DNA of 64,000 nucleotides from Toxonevra muliebris (GCA_963691655.1 OY829330.1:18842182-18906181); one strand, 5' to 3'. Counted from the first letter of the stretch, positions 44,603 to 56,734 are shown. Translations and numbers: made by a program. Notes: generated by a model from the sequence alone, not told the origin.

Positions 44603-45033
44603 AGCGACTAATGCATGGGAAGCATTTGCGGATATTGTCGGTGATTTTCTGGGAAATTATAAAAGTGACAATTATGCCCAATTCATCGACGTAATGTTAA
44701 ACAAATACAATGCCATCGGTAAGTTTGATTTGCGGTGAATTGAAAATTAATTCCTTTTGATATATTCAATGATAAATAAATTTATTTCCCAAGATGCAGT
44801 TCAAATGGCTGAATAAGAAAGCCATTTGAACTTTTGTCCATCAAATCTGGGTGCAGAAAATGACGAGCAAGGCGAACGGTTCTACCTAGATATGGCTGAA
44901 ATCGAAAGACGATATCTGGGATAAGAGCATGATGGCAGATTACTGCTGGTTCATGATCAGTGAAGATTCGACAGCGAAAATTTCAAAAGTTCAAGTGGTG
45001 GCTCATCATTTACTACAGCAGAATAAATTTTGA
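44603..45033 (+). pseudogene. Unnamed 'SHLDFF' family protein, copy 2
   Basis: First block: ATNAWEAFADIVGDFLGNYK, then SDNYAQFIDVMLNKYNAIG. A likely intron follows (donor GTAAGTTT, acceptor TTTCCCAAG). Second block: SHLNFCPSNLGAENDEQGER, then FYLDMAEIERRYLG, and after a 1-nt frame change SMMADYCWFMISED. The block order equals that of 11690-12049. The DEQGERF and MMADYCW motifs are very regular and may hold functional residues, but no function is known to me. One stop before SHLNF and one frameshift before the last block show decay. Confidence 0.65.
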
Positions 45034-45244
45034 AGATATTTCATTTTTACTTAATCATTGATTAATTTGCCATTTTTGATCCGATTGCTACGACTTTATG
45101 CTTGCAATGAAATTGTCAATTGACTAAAAAAATAAAACTTCAGATTTTGTGATTACTTTTTGTGAGAAAGAAGTACTTAGCCCTCGACTCGTGCGAAAAT
45201 TTCAAAAAAATCACACCAAAATGAACTTTCAGCAGACATACCAC

Positions 45245-46320
45245 CTTGATCAAAAAGTTCCCGGAATTTATCCAGAAAATTAAAAATACAAGTTTATTCA
45301 TCTAAATCTATATTGCCCCCTTTAAAGTAATCGCCATTGACTGCAACACACTTATGCCAGCGCTTGATCCAATCCTCGAAACATTTTTTATGTTCGGTTT
45401 TCGGTATGTCCATCAGTGCTTCTTGCGATTTTTTCGAATGAAAAGAAAGAAGTCACAGGAAGCCAAATCAGGTGGATTCGGTGGCTGTTGGATGGTATTT
45501 GTTGCATTTTTCGTCAAAAAACTAAGAATAATGATGGCACTGTGCTATGGTGCGTTATCATGGTGCAAAATCCACGAGTTTTCGTCCACATTTCTGGTCT
45601 CTTTCGGCGAATCGCTTCATGCAAACGTCTCATAACGCGCGGATAATACTCTTTGTTTACAGTCTGGCAAAAATTCATGATGCACTACACCGTTGTAATC
45701 CATGAAAACCGTGAGCATTGCCTTCTTTTTTAACTGAAAACGACGTGTTTTTTTTGGTCTCGGCTCACTTGCCTGATGTCTGGATTGCGTGTCGTACTCA
45801 TAAACCCACGTCTCGTCTCCAGTAATGATCCTTTTGATGAATGTGGAATCGGATTCAGCCTCGAAAATCATGTCTCTTTTTTCCATGAAATTGAGGTCTT
45901 TTGGCACCAACTTTGCACGACGGAAATCCAAATCATTTACCAAAATGTCATGGACGGATCCATAGGCAATGTTCAAGTCCTCCGTTATCTCTCTGATGGT
46001 TAATTTGCGGTTATTGACCAAAATTTTTTTTACTTTATCAATGCTTTCGTCGGTTTTCGATGTCGATGGTCTGCCACTGCGTTCATCATCTTTGATTGAC
46101 TCACGACCACTTTTGAACCGCTCGTGCCACTGGTAAACGACCGTTTTCTTTAGAGAATCGTTACCGAAACACTTTTCCAACATTTCCAACGTTCGCGCAC
46201 CATTAAATCCGTTTTTTACGCAAAATTTAATACAATACAATTTAATAAAATTGTAAAAAATCGCCAACACACACAGAGATAGATGTACTCTTGGCCACGT
46301 AACTTTTGCAAATGTCAAGC
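45245..46320 (-). pseudogene. mariner transposase (DD34D type), frameshifted
   Basis: The minus strand reads IKFCVKNGFNGARTLEMLEK, WHERFKSGRESIKDDERSGR, LTIREITEDLNIAYGSVHDI, then RIITGDETWVYEYD (first Asp), EPRPKKTRR and VVHHEFLPDC, ending at 45617. Other frames continue with RLHEAIRRKRPEMWT, the HHDNAP-like second Asp block, and PPDLASCDFFLF with the third Asp (~45440). The reading ends near 45290. This is the full mariner order (~345 aa) with frame changes around 45620-45560. The N-terminus is replaced by unrelated residues before IKFCVK. I did not find convincing TIRs. It lies inside the 44.4-46.4 kb element. Confidence 0.88.
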
Positions 46321-46414
46321 TATGACGCTAAGATTTAGAGGGAATTAATGTGATTTTCGTGGTCATCGACCTTGGTTCATGTTATATTTTAAGTTTGAAA
46401 TTTTGTATTCCAAT

Positions 46415-48200
46415 GTAATACATACAGTAGCAGATCTAGATTTTACATTTTGAGTGGGAGTTCACTAACTTTAATATATTGAGAAAAAGTTTGTCTACAT
46501 ATTTATAACCAGAGTTGCCACAGCCTAACAAATTTTATAATCAAATTCTTCTAAAAATATATAGGGAACCAATCCAATCAATCCCATGCGAAACCAACAA
46601 AAAAAATTTTTTTCAAATCAGTTAAATATTTTTTTTGAAACTTTCTTGGCTCCACAAGGGAGCCTAATGTAATTACAACAACAAACGATTCCATTATTTA
46701 CTTATGTAGTGTTAATGGCTTGGTTCTAATGTAAAAATTCTGTATTTGCATTATTCTAGGCCCGTCATAATTTTTAACAAGACACATTTTCTGCAAAAAC
46801 AGTACAATAGTTTTCTCAACGGAGTTTTTTATCTGTCATTTCTGGGAAAAGGGGGTTTAAAATCCCATTTTCAAGAGAAAGAATTGGGGGAAAAGTGTAT
46901 ATTGTTTATCTCTTTTTGATTAACAACTTTGCATCAGACATAATATTCTTATCTGCTGAAATAAATAAATTTCTTAATAGCCCCTGAAGATCCCATATTT
47001 CCGACTTCAGGTCATTGTGGGAGAACTAGATGTGATGGAGGAAAACTGTGTACGCAGTCGTAATCAGCGACCCCCTACTATAAAACCGTTGGAAAATCTC
47101 TCGAAAATTTGGTTGAAAATTTGTGACCCTATGTAATTTTGGTACTACTTACATTTTTCATTCGATAACTTGCAGGGATGACACCAAGTATGCACGAACG
47201 TAATTAGTGCTACCCATTCTTATCGAATGAAAAAAACGATATAAAGGGAGTAATAAAAAAACTTTACCAGTATATTAAAATTTTCTTGCAAATTTTAGTT
47301 CAAATTAAATTTAAAAAAAAATAAACAAAATGAGAAAAAAGTACACGTGTGCACAACCGCTCTGGCAAATTTTAATTTTTTCGGGCATTGGGTTTAGCAT
47401 ATTAAATATTCGCGTGTGCGAATATATTTATTTACACCCGCACTTCCACTCGGAGACTTAATTGCTCATTGTGATTGCCCTCATTTAATTGCCAGGAGAA
47501 GGCACCTTTCTAACCACTGTTTCCGTCAGTTTTTAATGCCTCCCTATGTAAAAACTTCAACTGGAATTTCTTTCATCATAGCAAAAAATAAATACCAAAA
47601 ATGGATTTTTCGACCCAAAAAACCCCGGATATCTACGAATGTACCTCATTTCCCGTACCTCATAAAAATTTTGGCACATGTTAAATTACCATCTTCTCAA
47701 TGTCACATCTCCAAAATATGACCACTTACGTCCAAACCAAGTACCATTCTGTGTTCAAGGGCACGCCCCCTTTAATTTTTTTTAGGAGTTACTCTGGTGC
47801 AAACTGGCAATAAACTATAAATAAAAATGTTATGAAAATAAAAATAGAAATCAATCTAATAAAATTATCTTATATCTTTCCATCTTGGTTTTTCATACTT
47901 TTTTGGTCTATCGCCCATATTTAATAAGAATTTTTGTTAGTATCCTTCGAGAAAATTTTATATCTATTACAACTAGGGTTACCAAGGGGTTTGGGATTCG
48001 CCTGGATTGTCTAGATTTTTAGTCCCGTGCCTAAAATTCAGAAACTTTCAGAAATTTGTCCAGATCAATTTTTTATTGATAAGCTTGAGGAAATACATTA
48101 AACAAAAAAAAAAGAGAAAAAATATAACAAACTAAGTCTTATCAGTAATGAATGGATCGATTTGACTTACAATCCTTAATGGGAGGAACTGATTAATGAG
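46415..48200. other. Interval without recognised gene
   Basis: AT-rich, no protein family or clear element ends seen on either strand. Confidence 0.5.
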
Positions 48201-48329
48201 TTAAACTGTGTACGATTTCCGTATCAAAATGTTAGAGTTTTAAACTCTAACCTTAATTATATTTACCTTAAAAGTTTTGATTGCACAGTGCAGAAATCTT
48301 ATGTGTTCGCAGCTTTATTAAGGACTGTT

Positions 48330-48600
48330 TCGTCTAAAATTCGTTATAATGACTTGATTATTTCCTTTGGTGATTTTAACTTACCACAAGTTTCATGGAA
48401 TCCTATGTAGTGATACTAAAACTTTGATATTGTGTTCCTTCCGAGAAAATATTAATGAATTTTTACACCTATCATATCCTAACTGGGGGAATATAAAATA
48501 AACCATACGCTGAAAAAGTACGGCAAAACATTGGATTTAATTTTTGTTGACGATTCGTCAAAACTATCATTAACTGTAACGAACCCATACTCCATTCATA
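48330..48600 (+). pseudogene. Non-LTR retrotransposon endonuclease fragment
   Basis: DLIISFGDFNLPQVSWNP carries the GDFN motif of the LINE AP endonuclease. After frame changes KTLDLIFVDDSSKLSLTVTN marks the later LDLIF block. Both are typical of Jockey/CR1-like LINEs. The SDH block that should follow has been cut by the MITE insertion at 48621. No RT is present. Confidence 0.7.
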
Positions 48601-48620
48601 AGAATAAACAGCTTACTGTC

Positions 48621-48996
48621 GTTGCGTTTCTCGGACGTAAAATTCGAAAAGCTAATTTCAAAGTGATCAATCAAAAATCAGTAATCAGTGTTGTGATTAG
48701 CTTTGCGTCTTAGAAACGGCATGATGAATTAGTTGTAAAATTTTTTCAAAATCATTAAATTCTGGTTTGTAAAATGTTTTAATTTCTTTCTTAAAATAAA
48801 ATTATTGACCTTTTCGAGTTTGTCTTGAGTTTCTCAACTGTTAAAGTTTTCAGATATCATGCTGACCTGAAAAAATAATATGTTTACCAAAATGGTGACC
48901 AAATCGAAGCAGCTTTGCTAATCCGAAACACTTAACGAGGCGTTTCTAACACACTCTAAAATCAGCTTTTCGAATTTTACGTCTGCGAAACGCAAC
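48621..48996. mobile_element. 376-bp MITE with 38-bp TIRs
   Basis: GTTGCGTTTCTCGGACGTAA ... GCTAATTT (48621-48658) is matched inverted at 48958-48996 with few mismatches. The interior lacks coding. Target duplication not evident (flanks TACTGTC and CAATGCC). It lies beside the LINE endonuclease fragment. Confidence 0.75.
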
Positions 48997-49264
48997 CAAT
49001 GCCAATCGTGAAAACAGTTGTAATATAAAAAATGTTCATTCCGCTACAAATTCTGTTTCAAAAACACAAACTATGCAAAGTTATAAAAATTTTTTTCAAC
49101 CACTAACTGGTGTATAGACGGTAACAATATTGATAGATTATATATACGGAATTTCAATAATATTCTTCACCAAAATATAAAGTTTCCTTAAATTTAAACT
49201 TTTTAGCTTGGTTCACGAAAGAATTAAAGAAGTTAAAATAGTTCACAGAGTCGTTCTTTTAAAG

Positions 49265-50510
49265 TAGGGATGTGCACCTCAGTTGCCCTCTGCCGACGTC
49301 GTGTGTATGAAGGTGCTAGAAGCGGGGTGTAAATTTAAAGACGAGCGATGGTGGTTTTGTTGTGTGTACACATACACATTATTGTTGTTGTTTTGCCAAA
49401 AGCACACATAAATGTGCATGTATATGTGAAAAAAACTAACATAAGAGAAGAGAGTACACCAGTGGCAGATACAAAAAAATTTTCTGGGGGGATCATAAAT
49501 ATTAAAAATTTTCCATATATTTCGAATTTTTATATCAGATATTACTATTTTATGTATTTGAAAAAATTTCGGGGGAGGGGCGGAGTGAGAAATGGTCCCA
49601 TTTATCCCCTTGCAACTGCCACTGGCCTACACAATTGTGAAGCAGAGTGACCAGATTATATTAAAATAACCCGCATTCTTCTTTTAAATTTAGCGACCAA
49701 AAAATTTCCGATTTACACATTTATATTACCTTTACCAAACGTAAATCAGCTTTCCGAAGAAATGTGAGCATTGGCAGTAGGAATGCCAACTTATAAGGAA
49801 TTCCTCGAATTGTTGGGAATCGACTTCAATTTTAGTTAGTTGTAGGGAATTGGGGAGTGAGATTGTTTTAGTGGGCTACTGAAAATTTAAATTTTTTGTC
49901 AATTTGTAGATATGAAAAGTACAATAAATATTTTTATGTAAAACCTTTTATTAATTTTTTTATTTTTATTATTCTTTAATTTTTGTTAAAAGTATTTACA
50001 TACATGCATAAAAGTTGTAATCGTAAACAAAAAAATTATTTACTTTTTTGTTAATTATTAATTGGATCTAAAATATAGAGTTGGCATCCCTGATCAGCAC
50101 GCAGCAGTGCGTTTGCTGCTTCTCTTTTTTTCGATCTCTCAAAGTAACAACCAAGCAGGAAAATTACATATGCATTCAATAATATAATTAAAATGTTCCA
50201 CAATACAAAGGTAATTGAAAAATTCTTTCTTTACCTGGTAAAGCAATTACTAGGTTTATGAAATCAATCCAAAAAGCATGTGCAAAGTATAGCTAAGTAC
50301 GAAGTTTTCTTATGCAGTCACGTTCACACTCTCTACAGGGACGAAACCAATAAATTCATATACATATGCATACACAAACGAAATCACATTTGTTCTCTCA
50401 TACTAGTTACTCTTCCCCTTAGCACAGCGTTACCCCTCGTCTAGCCCTTATGAGTATAGCATCAGCTCATATGTGTTTATTGCCCATATGTATCGAAGTG
50501 CACATCGCTA
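49265..50510. mobile_element. Candidate hAT-like element (TAGSGATGTGCAC ends)
   Basis: The left end is TAGGGATGTGCACCTCAG and the right end reversed is TAGCGATGTGCACTTCG. The 8-bp flanks (TTTTAAAG, ATGTAGAC) do not match. No transposase recognised in the 1.25-kb interior. Confidence 0.4.
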
Positions 50511-51438
50511 ATGTAGACAAACCTTTTTTGTTCCGATTAAAAAAAAAATTCAACTGGCGATATCTCCAAAACCACACCATAGAATTAAAAATGTAGTTGA
50601 TTTTCGGGATCATAGGAATTGGATAGTGGTGTTCATTGCCCAGTAAAAAAAATATTTGTAAACTGGTGTAATCTAATATAATTGAAATAAAACGTATATA
50701 AATGTATATATCAATCTGTTGTTTTTTTGAGTTTTCATAGCGCTTCATGCATTGTATCTCACAAATTAAAAAAAAAATGGACTTAGTGATTTCTGCTTGA
50801 ACGACCACGATATATACAAATATTCCTGAAATGTGCAATTTTAATTATAATTTTTTACAAACACTTGAATAATTTTGTTATGTTAAGTTTGTTGCAAAAT
50901 AAATATATATTTATTTTATATGCATTAATAATAAGTATTTAATGATTTTTATTCAAAAATATAATTATTTATTAGGAAAATTATATGTAGTTGGAGCTGG
51001 GAGCATAAGAGGTCGGAGCAGAGCTGGAGCAGCGGAGCAACCCCAATATTTGGCTGCTCCAAAGCCCTGCTTTGAAACTAGTTTTTCTCAAAACGGCATT
51101 TTTCGAAATGGCTGCCACAATATCTCCAAAACTAATGAGCTGCGCTTAAATTTTCATCGTATCTTCAATACATCTGTAGTTCTACTCGGTCCGAACCAGG
51201 ATCATTGTGATATCTCTCAATGTGTTTTATTTAAATTGAAATAGTTAAAAAAAATGACAAAAATCAAATATTTATTTTCAAAACTAGATAGATAAAAATA
51301 CAAACTTTATTGACTTAACTAAAAGAACATAAGTACAATAAAACTATCCCAAAAATTTAATTTTCAATATTTTTACTTAACCCTATAGTTCCCAAGCGTG
51401 TCTCTAGACAGCCATCATCAAAACGGGTTTGATTACCA
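50511..51438. other. Interval without recognised gene
   Basis: AT-rich. A short purine-rich block (GGTCGGAGCAGAGCTGGAGC near 51013) looks repetitive but I cannot classify it. Confidence 0.45.
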
Positions 51439-51524
51439 CCTTAATAGTTTTTTATTGCTAATATGGAATTTCCCAAGCTTTTAAAAAAATGCATTAGTTA
51501 TGTGTTATTATGATGTTAGCGACA
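51439..51524. repeat. Left direct repeat flanking the R1-clade element
   Basis: 86 bp from CCTTAATAGTTTTTT to GATGTTAGCGACA, repeated at 56126-56227. It contains the common block ATTAGTTATGTGTTATTATG. Confidence 0.9.
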
Positions 51525-52278
51525 ACGATGATTGTCGGGCTTTACGTGAGTGCCTGCCAGATTGGCTTAACCCCACGGTGCTCAAGGCACAACGTGTCAG
51601 AACAAGCGCTGACCAACGCCCCGCAAGACAGGAAAATTCCAGCCGTGCGGTACCAATGGGGCACGAAAATGGTCGTGCTACCCTCCTTGGTGAGGATCGA
51701 GGCCTATCTAAGCCTCTGCTAGTCTATGGGTCCTAGCACCCGGTTGCAATGCAACTCCACACCGAGCAACATGCTCTACCCACGTATCTTTGGGTTTTAA
51801 CCACAGCCACCACGAAACTCCCCGAAGGGCCGTTCCCATCGATCAGGTTGGAGTAAACTCCAGGGCTCCTGGTCTCCGTGGTACCAGAATTAGGCCCCTG
51901 GTCAGGCCTCGTAGCCGAAGCTACTACCAGTTGAGCTCCATTCAGCTCCGGACTGGTGGCCAACAACAACAAAAAACAACAACACTATGAGCACACACAA
52001 AACACACAGGTATCAGTCGGAGGTTATTGGTTTATCGTCAGAAAGGCTGTGCCTCGGCTCACAGCTGAAGCGCCATTGCTGACACCAACCCCCCAGTGCA
52101 CAGATACCCCAACAACAACAAACAAGTAAAAAGCCACGAGCCACCTTAATGCTGCGATTCGGACCCGCCTACCACAGAGACAACAACCGAACAACGTTGA
52201 ACAGGAAACTCAAGGCCCACCCCCATACGTCCATCACACACTCACTCATTCCGCTTAAGCAAAGATTCACACCTGGAC
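51525..52278 (-). other. 3' UTR of the R1-clade element
   Basis: GC-rich non-coding stretch after the ORF2 stop. It includes CAACAACAAC tracts (51963, 52107). No poly(A) tail is visible at 51525; it ends directly on the flanking repeat. Confidence 0.65.
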
Positions 52279-53924
52279 CTATTCAACTGAACCCCCCGAT
52301 CGCCTACGACGCTTAAAAACCTCATTCGCAAATTCCCTCAACGCAGCGACAAAATCACTTGTGGACAACGCATTACTTACATTCCAGCGCCCATCACCAT
52401 GTGTAATCCCCATTCGCTCGATATTACGGCAATCGTCGTAAATAGGGCAATCACATAGGATGTGCGCCCAGTCCTTCAACTCTGCACCACAAACACACCC
52501 CCCACTCTCACTCAAGTGCCTTTTAAGCAAAAATGCATTAAAAGGCCCATGACCCGCCAGCAGGAATCCCAGACTCAGGTTGAATCCAAAGTCTAGGCTC
52601 CCCGCCGTCGAGCCAACCTCCCTGATAAATTCATACGTCACTCGCCCTTTGGAGGAACTGTCCCACCGTTCTCGCCATTTAGTTAACACACACTCACGTA
52701 ACATCCTCTTGCACTCAAGATAACCTAGTTCTGTGTCGGATCCAGATATCCATTCATCCTGCTGCAGAGGTACAGTCATTCTTCTCTTAATTCTAAACAT
52801 AAACGCACGCTCAATCACCACTAAATCTAACGGAGGCACACCCATCAACACTTGCATTGCTTCCGTGGACACCGTGCGACACGCCGGCAAACAAGCCAGA
52901 AGTATCAAACGCTGACACGAAAGCACACGTCCTACCCACAACCTGCGTGGCGGTCTCGTACCATGCAGCCGATCCATAAGCGGCACAAGCCACAAATAAA
53001 CCATGATACATGGTACGAACCGCACGCCGGCTGAGGCCCCAGTCACACCTCCCAATACGGCGTACTTGCCCACAACTTTCAACAACCGCTCATTTAATCT
53101 AATTAGATGGGGAACAAATTCATCCTTTCACTCATGGTCAGTACCAGATACGTGACTTGCGTCTCATACCTGACACTGACCCCATTCACATGAATCACCG
53201 GTGGGCGAGACGATGACAACCTGCCCTTGAGCAGCATTGTCACAGTCTTTTCCACCGAGATTTCCACCCCAACCATAGACCCCCAACTATGAGCTAACCC
53301 AAGCAATTGCTCCGCCATCCTTTCTAATTCTACCCTAGACTGACCCTCTACTAAAATGATAATGTCATCTGCATACTCACAATATTTACACTGTGGTTCG
53401 AGCTGCCGGAGCAAGGAGTCTAACATGAGGTTCCAAATAAATGGACCACATATAGAACCCTACGGACAGCCACAAACCACCTCAATCTCAACTCTTTCAT
53501 TCACTCCAATCACACATGCCTTTCTGTCAGAAAAATAACTTCGCCACAAGTTAAGTTCCTGACAGTCCAGCTCAGCCAAACGCTCAATCACTCTATCCCA
53601 GCGCAGGTAGTCGAGAGGCCCTTTAAAGTCAACAAACACTCCCAGAACATACTTGTTTCCACTCACACTAACTGCATTCCTAACATACATCCATGCATCT
53701 TCAACAATACATCCCTTTTTAAACCCAAACTGCCTATCCGATAACTGACCAATTTTCTCCTGAAGTCGCTCCACCATGACCCTTTCCAGTACCTTGCCAA
53801 GCACCGGCAAGAGACTGATGCCCCGATAAGACCTAGGATTACTCCGGATCCCATCGGGAGACTTCAGGAGAACTACCACCCTTGCTGTTTTCCACTCACG
53901 TGGAAAACTCCCTCCCATATGCAC
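52279..53924 (-). pseudogene. R1-clade ORF2: reverse transcriptase and C-terminal zinc region
   Basis: FPREWKTARVVVLLKSPDGI and SYRGISLLPVLGKVLERVMV are RT motifs at 53924-53780. QFGFKKGC, VFVDFKGPLDYLRWD and the Cys-Gly-Cys-Pro end at 53460 follow. In the next frame come YCEYADDIIILVEGQ (catalytic YADD, ~53375-53355) and ISVEKTVTML. The last frame (53085-52279) holds FNLSLGFLLAGHGPFNAFLL and the zinc motif CVCGAELKDWAHILCDC. The GHG...N-A-F-L and CxC..H...C pattern is that of R1-clade proteins. The reading is split by two frame changes (53460/53426 and 53103/53085). The protein would nick target DNA and prime cDNA from it. Confidence 0.88.
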
Positions 53925-53999
53925 TTGTCATAAATGGCACCCAGGTATTCCGGAATGACCTTCCAGAGACGTTTACACATCTCTCCAGTCAGACCGTCC

Positions 54000-54720
54000 A
54001 TACCTAACCAGACCAAATGCATACCCTAATTCCACATCTTCTAAAGGAGGAATCGGAACATCCTCGAAAGAGTGTACCGACTCCTCCGCCCTAGGAAAAA
54101 ACTAATTCAAGAGAACGTTCACACAATCCCTCCATGTTGACAGCGTAGAGTTGCCAACACGAAGGGCACACACATCCACTGTTTTTCTACCCCGGAAAAT
54201 TTTCGTTACTTTACCCCACGGATCCTCACTATTACAATTCACAAAATTTCTCCATCCATTTTCTTTCACACGCACAATAATTTCTTTATACACATTCATT
54301 TCACGACAATATTCGCTCCTAGACTGGAAAACACTCACAGACCCGGTCCGTCTGGTACGTTGAAAACGCCTTCTCAGTCGCCGGACCAACCGCCTTTGAA
54401 AAGTTAGCTCACGTGACCACCATTTTACCCTTCTCAGACTTACCCTCTTCGATTTCTCAAACATATCATCATTCACACTCCACACACATTCATTCAGACA
54501 ATTAATTTTGCTCATTCAAACCATATTCTCTAAAATCAACAATCGCAACCACAGTCATCGAATCCCTTACATTCTGCCCATACAGATCCCAATTCACTCT
54601 CCCAGTACGCCATCTCCTCACACAATCATGGTCCTCAATCGTACTAGGGGCAGGGGTAGCAACCACAATAATAATTAAATTGTGATCACTAACACCCCAT
54701 CCCCTCTTACACTCCACTCA
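54000..54720 (-). pseudogene. R1-clade ORF2: endonuclease end and linker
   Basis: WGVSDHNLIIIV near 54690 is the SDHN catalytic block of the AP-type endonuclease. VNWDLYGQNV, SVNDDMFEKSK, VKWWSRELTFQRRLVRRLRR and WRNFVNCNSEDPWGKVTKIF belong to the linker typical of R1-clade ORF2 (…WW…L…R). The frame changes near 54515 and again before 53924. The latter leaves the ~180 bp between 54100 and 53924 without a clean frame. Confidence 0.8.
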
Positions 54721-54906
54721 AACATTCTACATGCTGCCTCCTTCGCTAACGTCAAATCAATATCACTAACACCCCTTGGCCAGTCAAAGTATACCACTCA
54801 CTCGGCTGATTCAAAACATGCACACCATTAGAGACTATCCATTCACTCATAACCACCCCTGGCCATGGCTCTGATATCCAAGAGAGTTCCCGGACATCTT
54901 ACTGAA

Positions 54907-55992
54907 CTATAGCGAGGAAGTGGCATTTGCATCCATTCCTATGATAACTGGCGTGCTGTTCGCCAGTAGCAGCACCGTATCAAAATACTCTATGTACGGG
55001 TCAAGAGGCTCCCCAAACTTACCGCCCTCAACTCTCACACATACACCCCATTCAGTCACACTCACAACCATACAATCCAGATTGATATTGTTCACGACGA
55101 TAGTAGCATTGCACCCCAGGTCGCAGAATACCCTCATAGAACCGGGCAGGTCTGCCATTGAATGCACAGTTTCTGTAGTTCTGCAATTCGCAGCACCGTG
55201 CCCTTGCTGCCCGCACCGACGGCAGACATCCTCTTTCACCTTGCATTCAGCCACACGGTGATCAAGCCCTATACACCTAAAACAACCGGGCACCAGAGTG
55301 GAAGGTCACACCCTGAAGGAGAACCACTTAATATAACAGCGGCCGCTCGTCAAAAGGGCAGATACCGCAGCATCGGTACCCTCCAAAACAACATTTACCG
55401 GCTTGCCGCTCTCAATCCTCCAGGGTGGACTCACCATCTTAATGCCCTTCTTATGTGCGGCCGGGGTCATGCTGTCCTTGAGGTTCATCTCATACAATTC
55501 TTCCATAAAACTATCGGGAGAAATCTGTCGATGAACCCCCTGGACAACCACCCTCGACCCCATCTTCTCATTCACACTCACACTAAATCCTACTTCCTCA
55601 AATTTCCTGTTCTTCGCCATCCTGTCCCGCTCGGCAGCAGACCGAGTCCGAATCACCACACCACCACCACGTATCGGACGCATTTCATGTACACGTACAC
55701 CGAGAGTAGGGCCCACTTCCCCCACCACTTTTTTAATAACTTCTTCCAATGTGGTATCTCCTTTACCCTTAACAACCAGCGACCATGTTTCCACCGGCTT
55801 GGGCACTACCACGGTTACACGTGCCGATTGAACTTCAGGCACTGGCGCAGGCATGGCCGGCGGAGACACGACTTTAACCCACTCCCGAAGTACACGTACT
55901 TCCCCCTGGAGTTCTGCCTTCTCCACCAGCAGCTTCATCACAAGTTCTTCATACTCCCCAGTGAACTTTAATATACGGGCAGCAGCTCCCAC
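54907..55992 (-). pseudogene. R1-clade ORF1 fused to endonuclease by an internal deletion
   Basis: ORF1 starts near 55992 (GAAARILKFTGEYEELVMKL) and runs to IKWFSFRV at 55306. After a frame change come the zinc knuckles CFRCIGLDHRVAEC and CRRCGQQGHGAANC (55280-55195). Within the same 54907-55293 frame the sequence passes directly into an endonuclease segment (TIVVNNINLDCMVVSVTEWG, YFDTVLLLANSTPVIIGMDA with NATSSL). The end of ORF1 (third knuckle, NCAFNGRPA in another frame) and the start of ORF2 are therefore missing or compressed. ORF1 normally coats the RNA. Confidence 0.82.
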
Positions 55993-56125
55993 ATACTTTC
56001 AACCGTCGTCAAAAAGTACATCTGAAATTTTGGAGCTAATCTCTTTCAATGCTGCCACCTGATCACCCCCTTAAGTTCGGGCCTTCTTCTTTTCGGCACA
56101 ATCGAACGTCGCTCTGCCTCCTCCT

Positions 56126-56227
56126 CCTTAATAGTTTTTTGTTACTACATTTTATCACATCGTTTATGGAATTTCTCCAGCTTTTAAAAAAATTCATTAG
56201 TTATGTGTTATTATGATGTTAGCGACA
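56126..56227. repeat. Right direct repeat flanking the R1-clade element
   Basis: 102-bp partner of 51439-51524. It holds about 16 extra bases (around ACATTTTATCACATCG); the last ~50 bp are nearly identical to the left copy. Confidence 0.9.
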
Positions 56228-56734
56228 GTCAAAGTCAAAATTTGTCAAAAACAAAAAAATTAATTATTTTGTTTGAATTTGAGATAAAAATAAAATACTT
56301 CCCTTCATACTTGCCAGATAAAAAAACTAGCTGTGAGTAGCTAGGAATTTAAATTTTTTATACAAAATATTTAGTTATTTAAAAAAAGTTGATAAAAAGT
56401 TTATTCAACAACAAATACTTTTAGGCACTCAACTTTTCCGGCTTCATAAAACCACATCCATTAAATTTTTTAGGGTTTTGAGATCAGATTTATGCTTTTT
56501 ACATTAAAATTTATCAATCCCAAATTTTTACTGTCCAGCACTGGTTCTAGCTTCTTGAGTATGAAAGAGGAAATAAGCAAATAACCGCTTTTTTAAATTC
56601 GAGCGCTTATTACATTTTGGAGTGTGAACGCTAGGGATGTGCTGATTGATTTCGACTTTAATCGAAATTGATTTTTAATCGACCCTTAGTTCAAAATTGC
56701 AACTTTTTATGATCGGCTTTGAATTGCCAAATTC

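Larger units (their letters stand above)
44393..46414 (+). mobile_element. TIR element carrying the unnamed 'SHLDFF' family, hit by a mariner
   Basis: The left arm 44393-44457 (GGAATACAG, AAAATATAACATGAAC, ACGAAAATCACATTAATT) is matched reversed at 46341-46414 (GGAATACAAA, AAAATATAACATGAAC, ACGAAAATCACATTAATT). Between them lie the unnamed-family pseudogene (44603-45033) and a mariner (45245-46320). Without the mariner the element is about 0.95 kb. No clear target duplication. Confidence 0.6.
51525..56125 (-). mobile_element. R1-clade non-LTR retrotransposon
   Basis: Minus orientation: ORF1 (55992 to ~55150), endonuclease (~55100-54500), RT (~54000-53100), C-terminal zinc region (to 52279) and a ~0.75-kb 3' UTR down to 51525. 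It is GC-richer than its surroundings. Flanking direct repeats are 86 and 102 bp. The domain order and the C-terminal cysteine motif place it in the R1 clade. It is not in rDNA here. Frameshifts and an internal deletion make it inactive. Confidence 0.88.

Noticed and set aside
49265..50510. Confident hAT call
   Set aside because: The ends look right but the flanking 8-mers do not match, so it is kept only as a candidate.
55162..55971. 269-codon plus-strand frame rich in His and Pro
   Set aside because: It is antisense to R1-clade ORF1, whose knuckles and position are clear.
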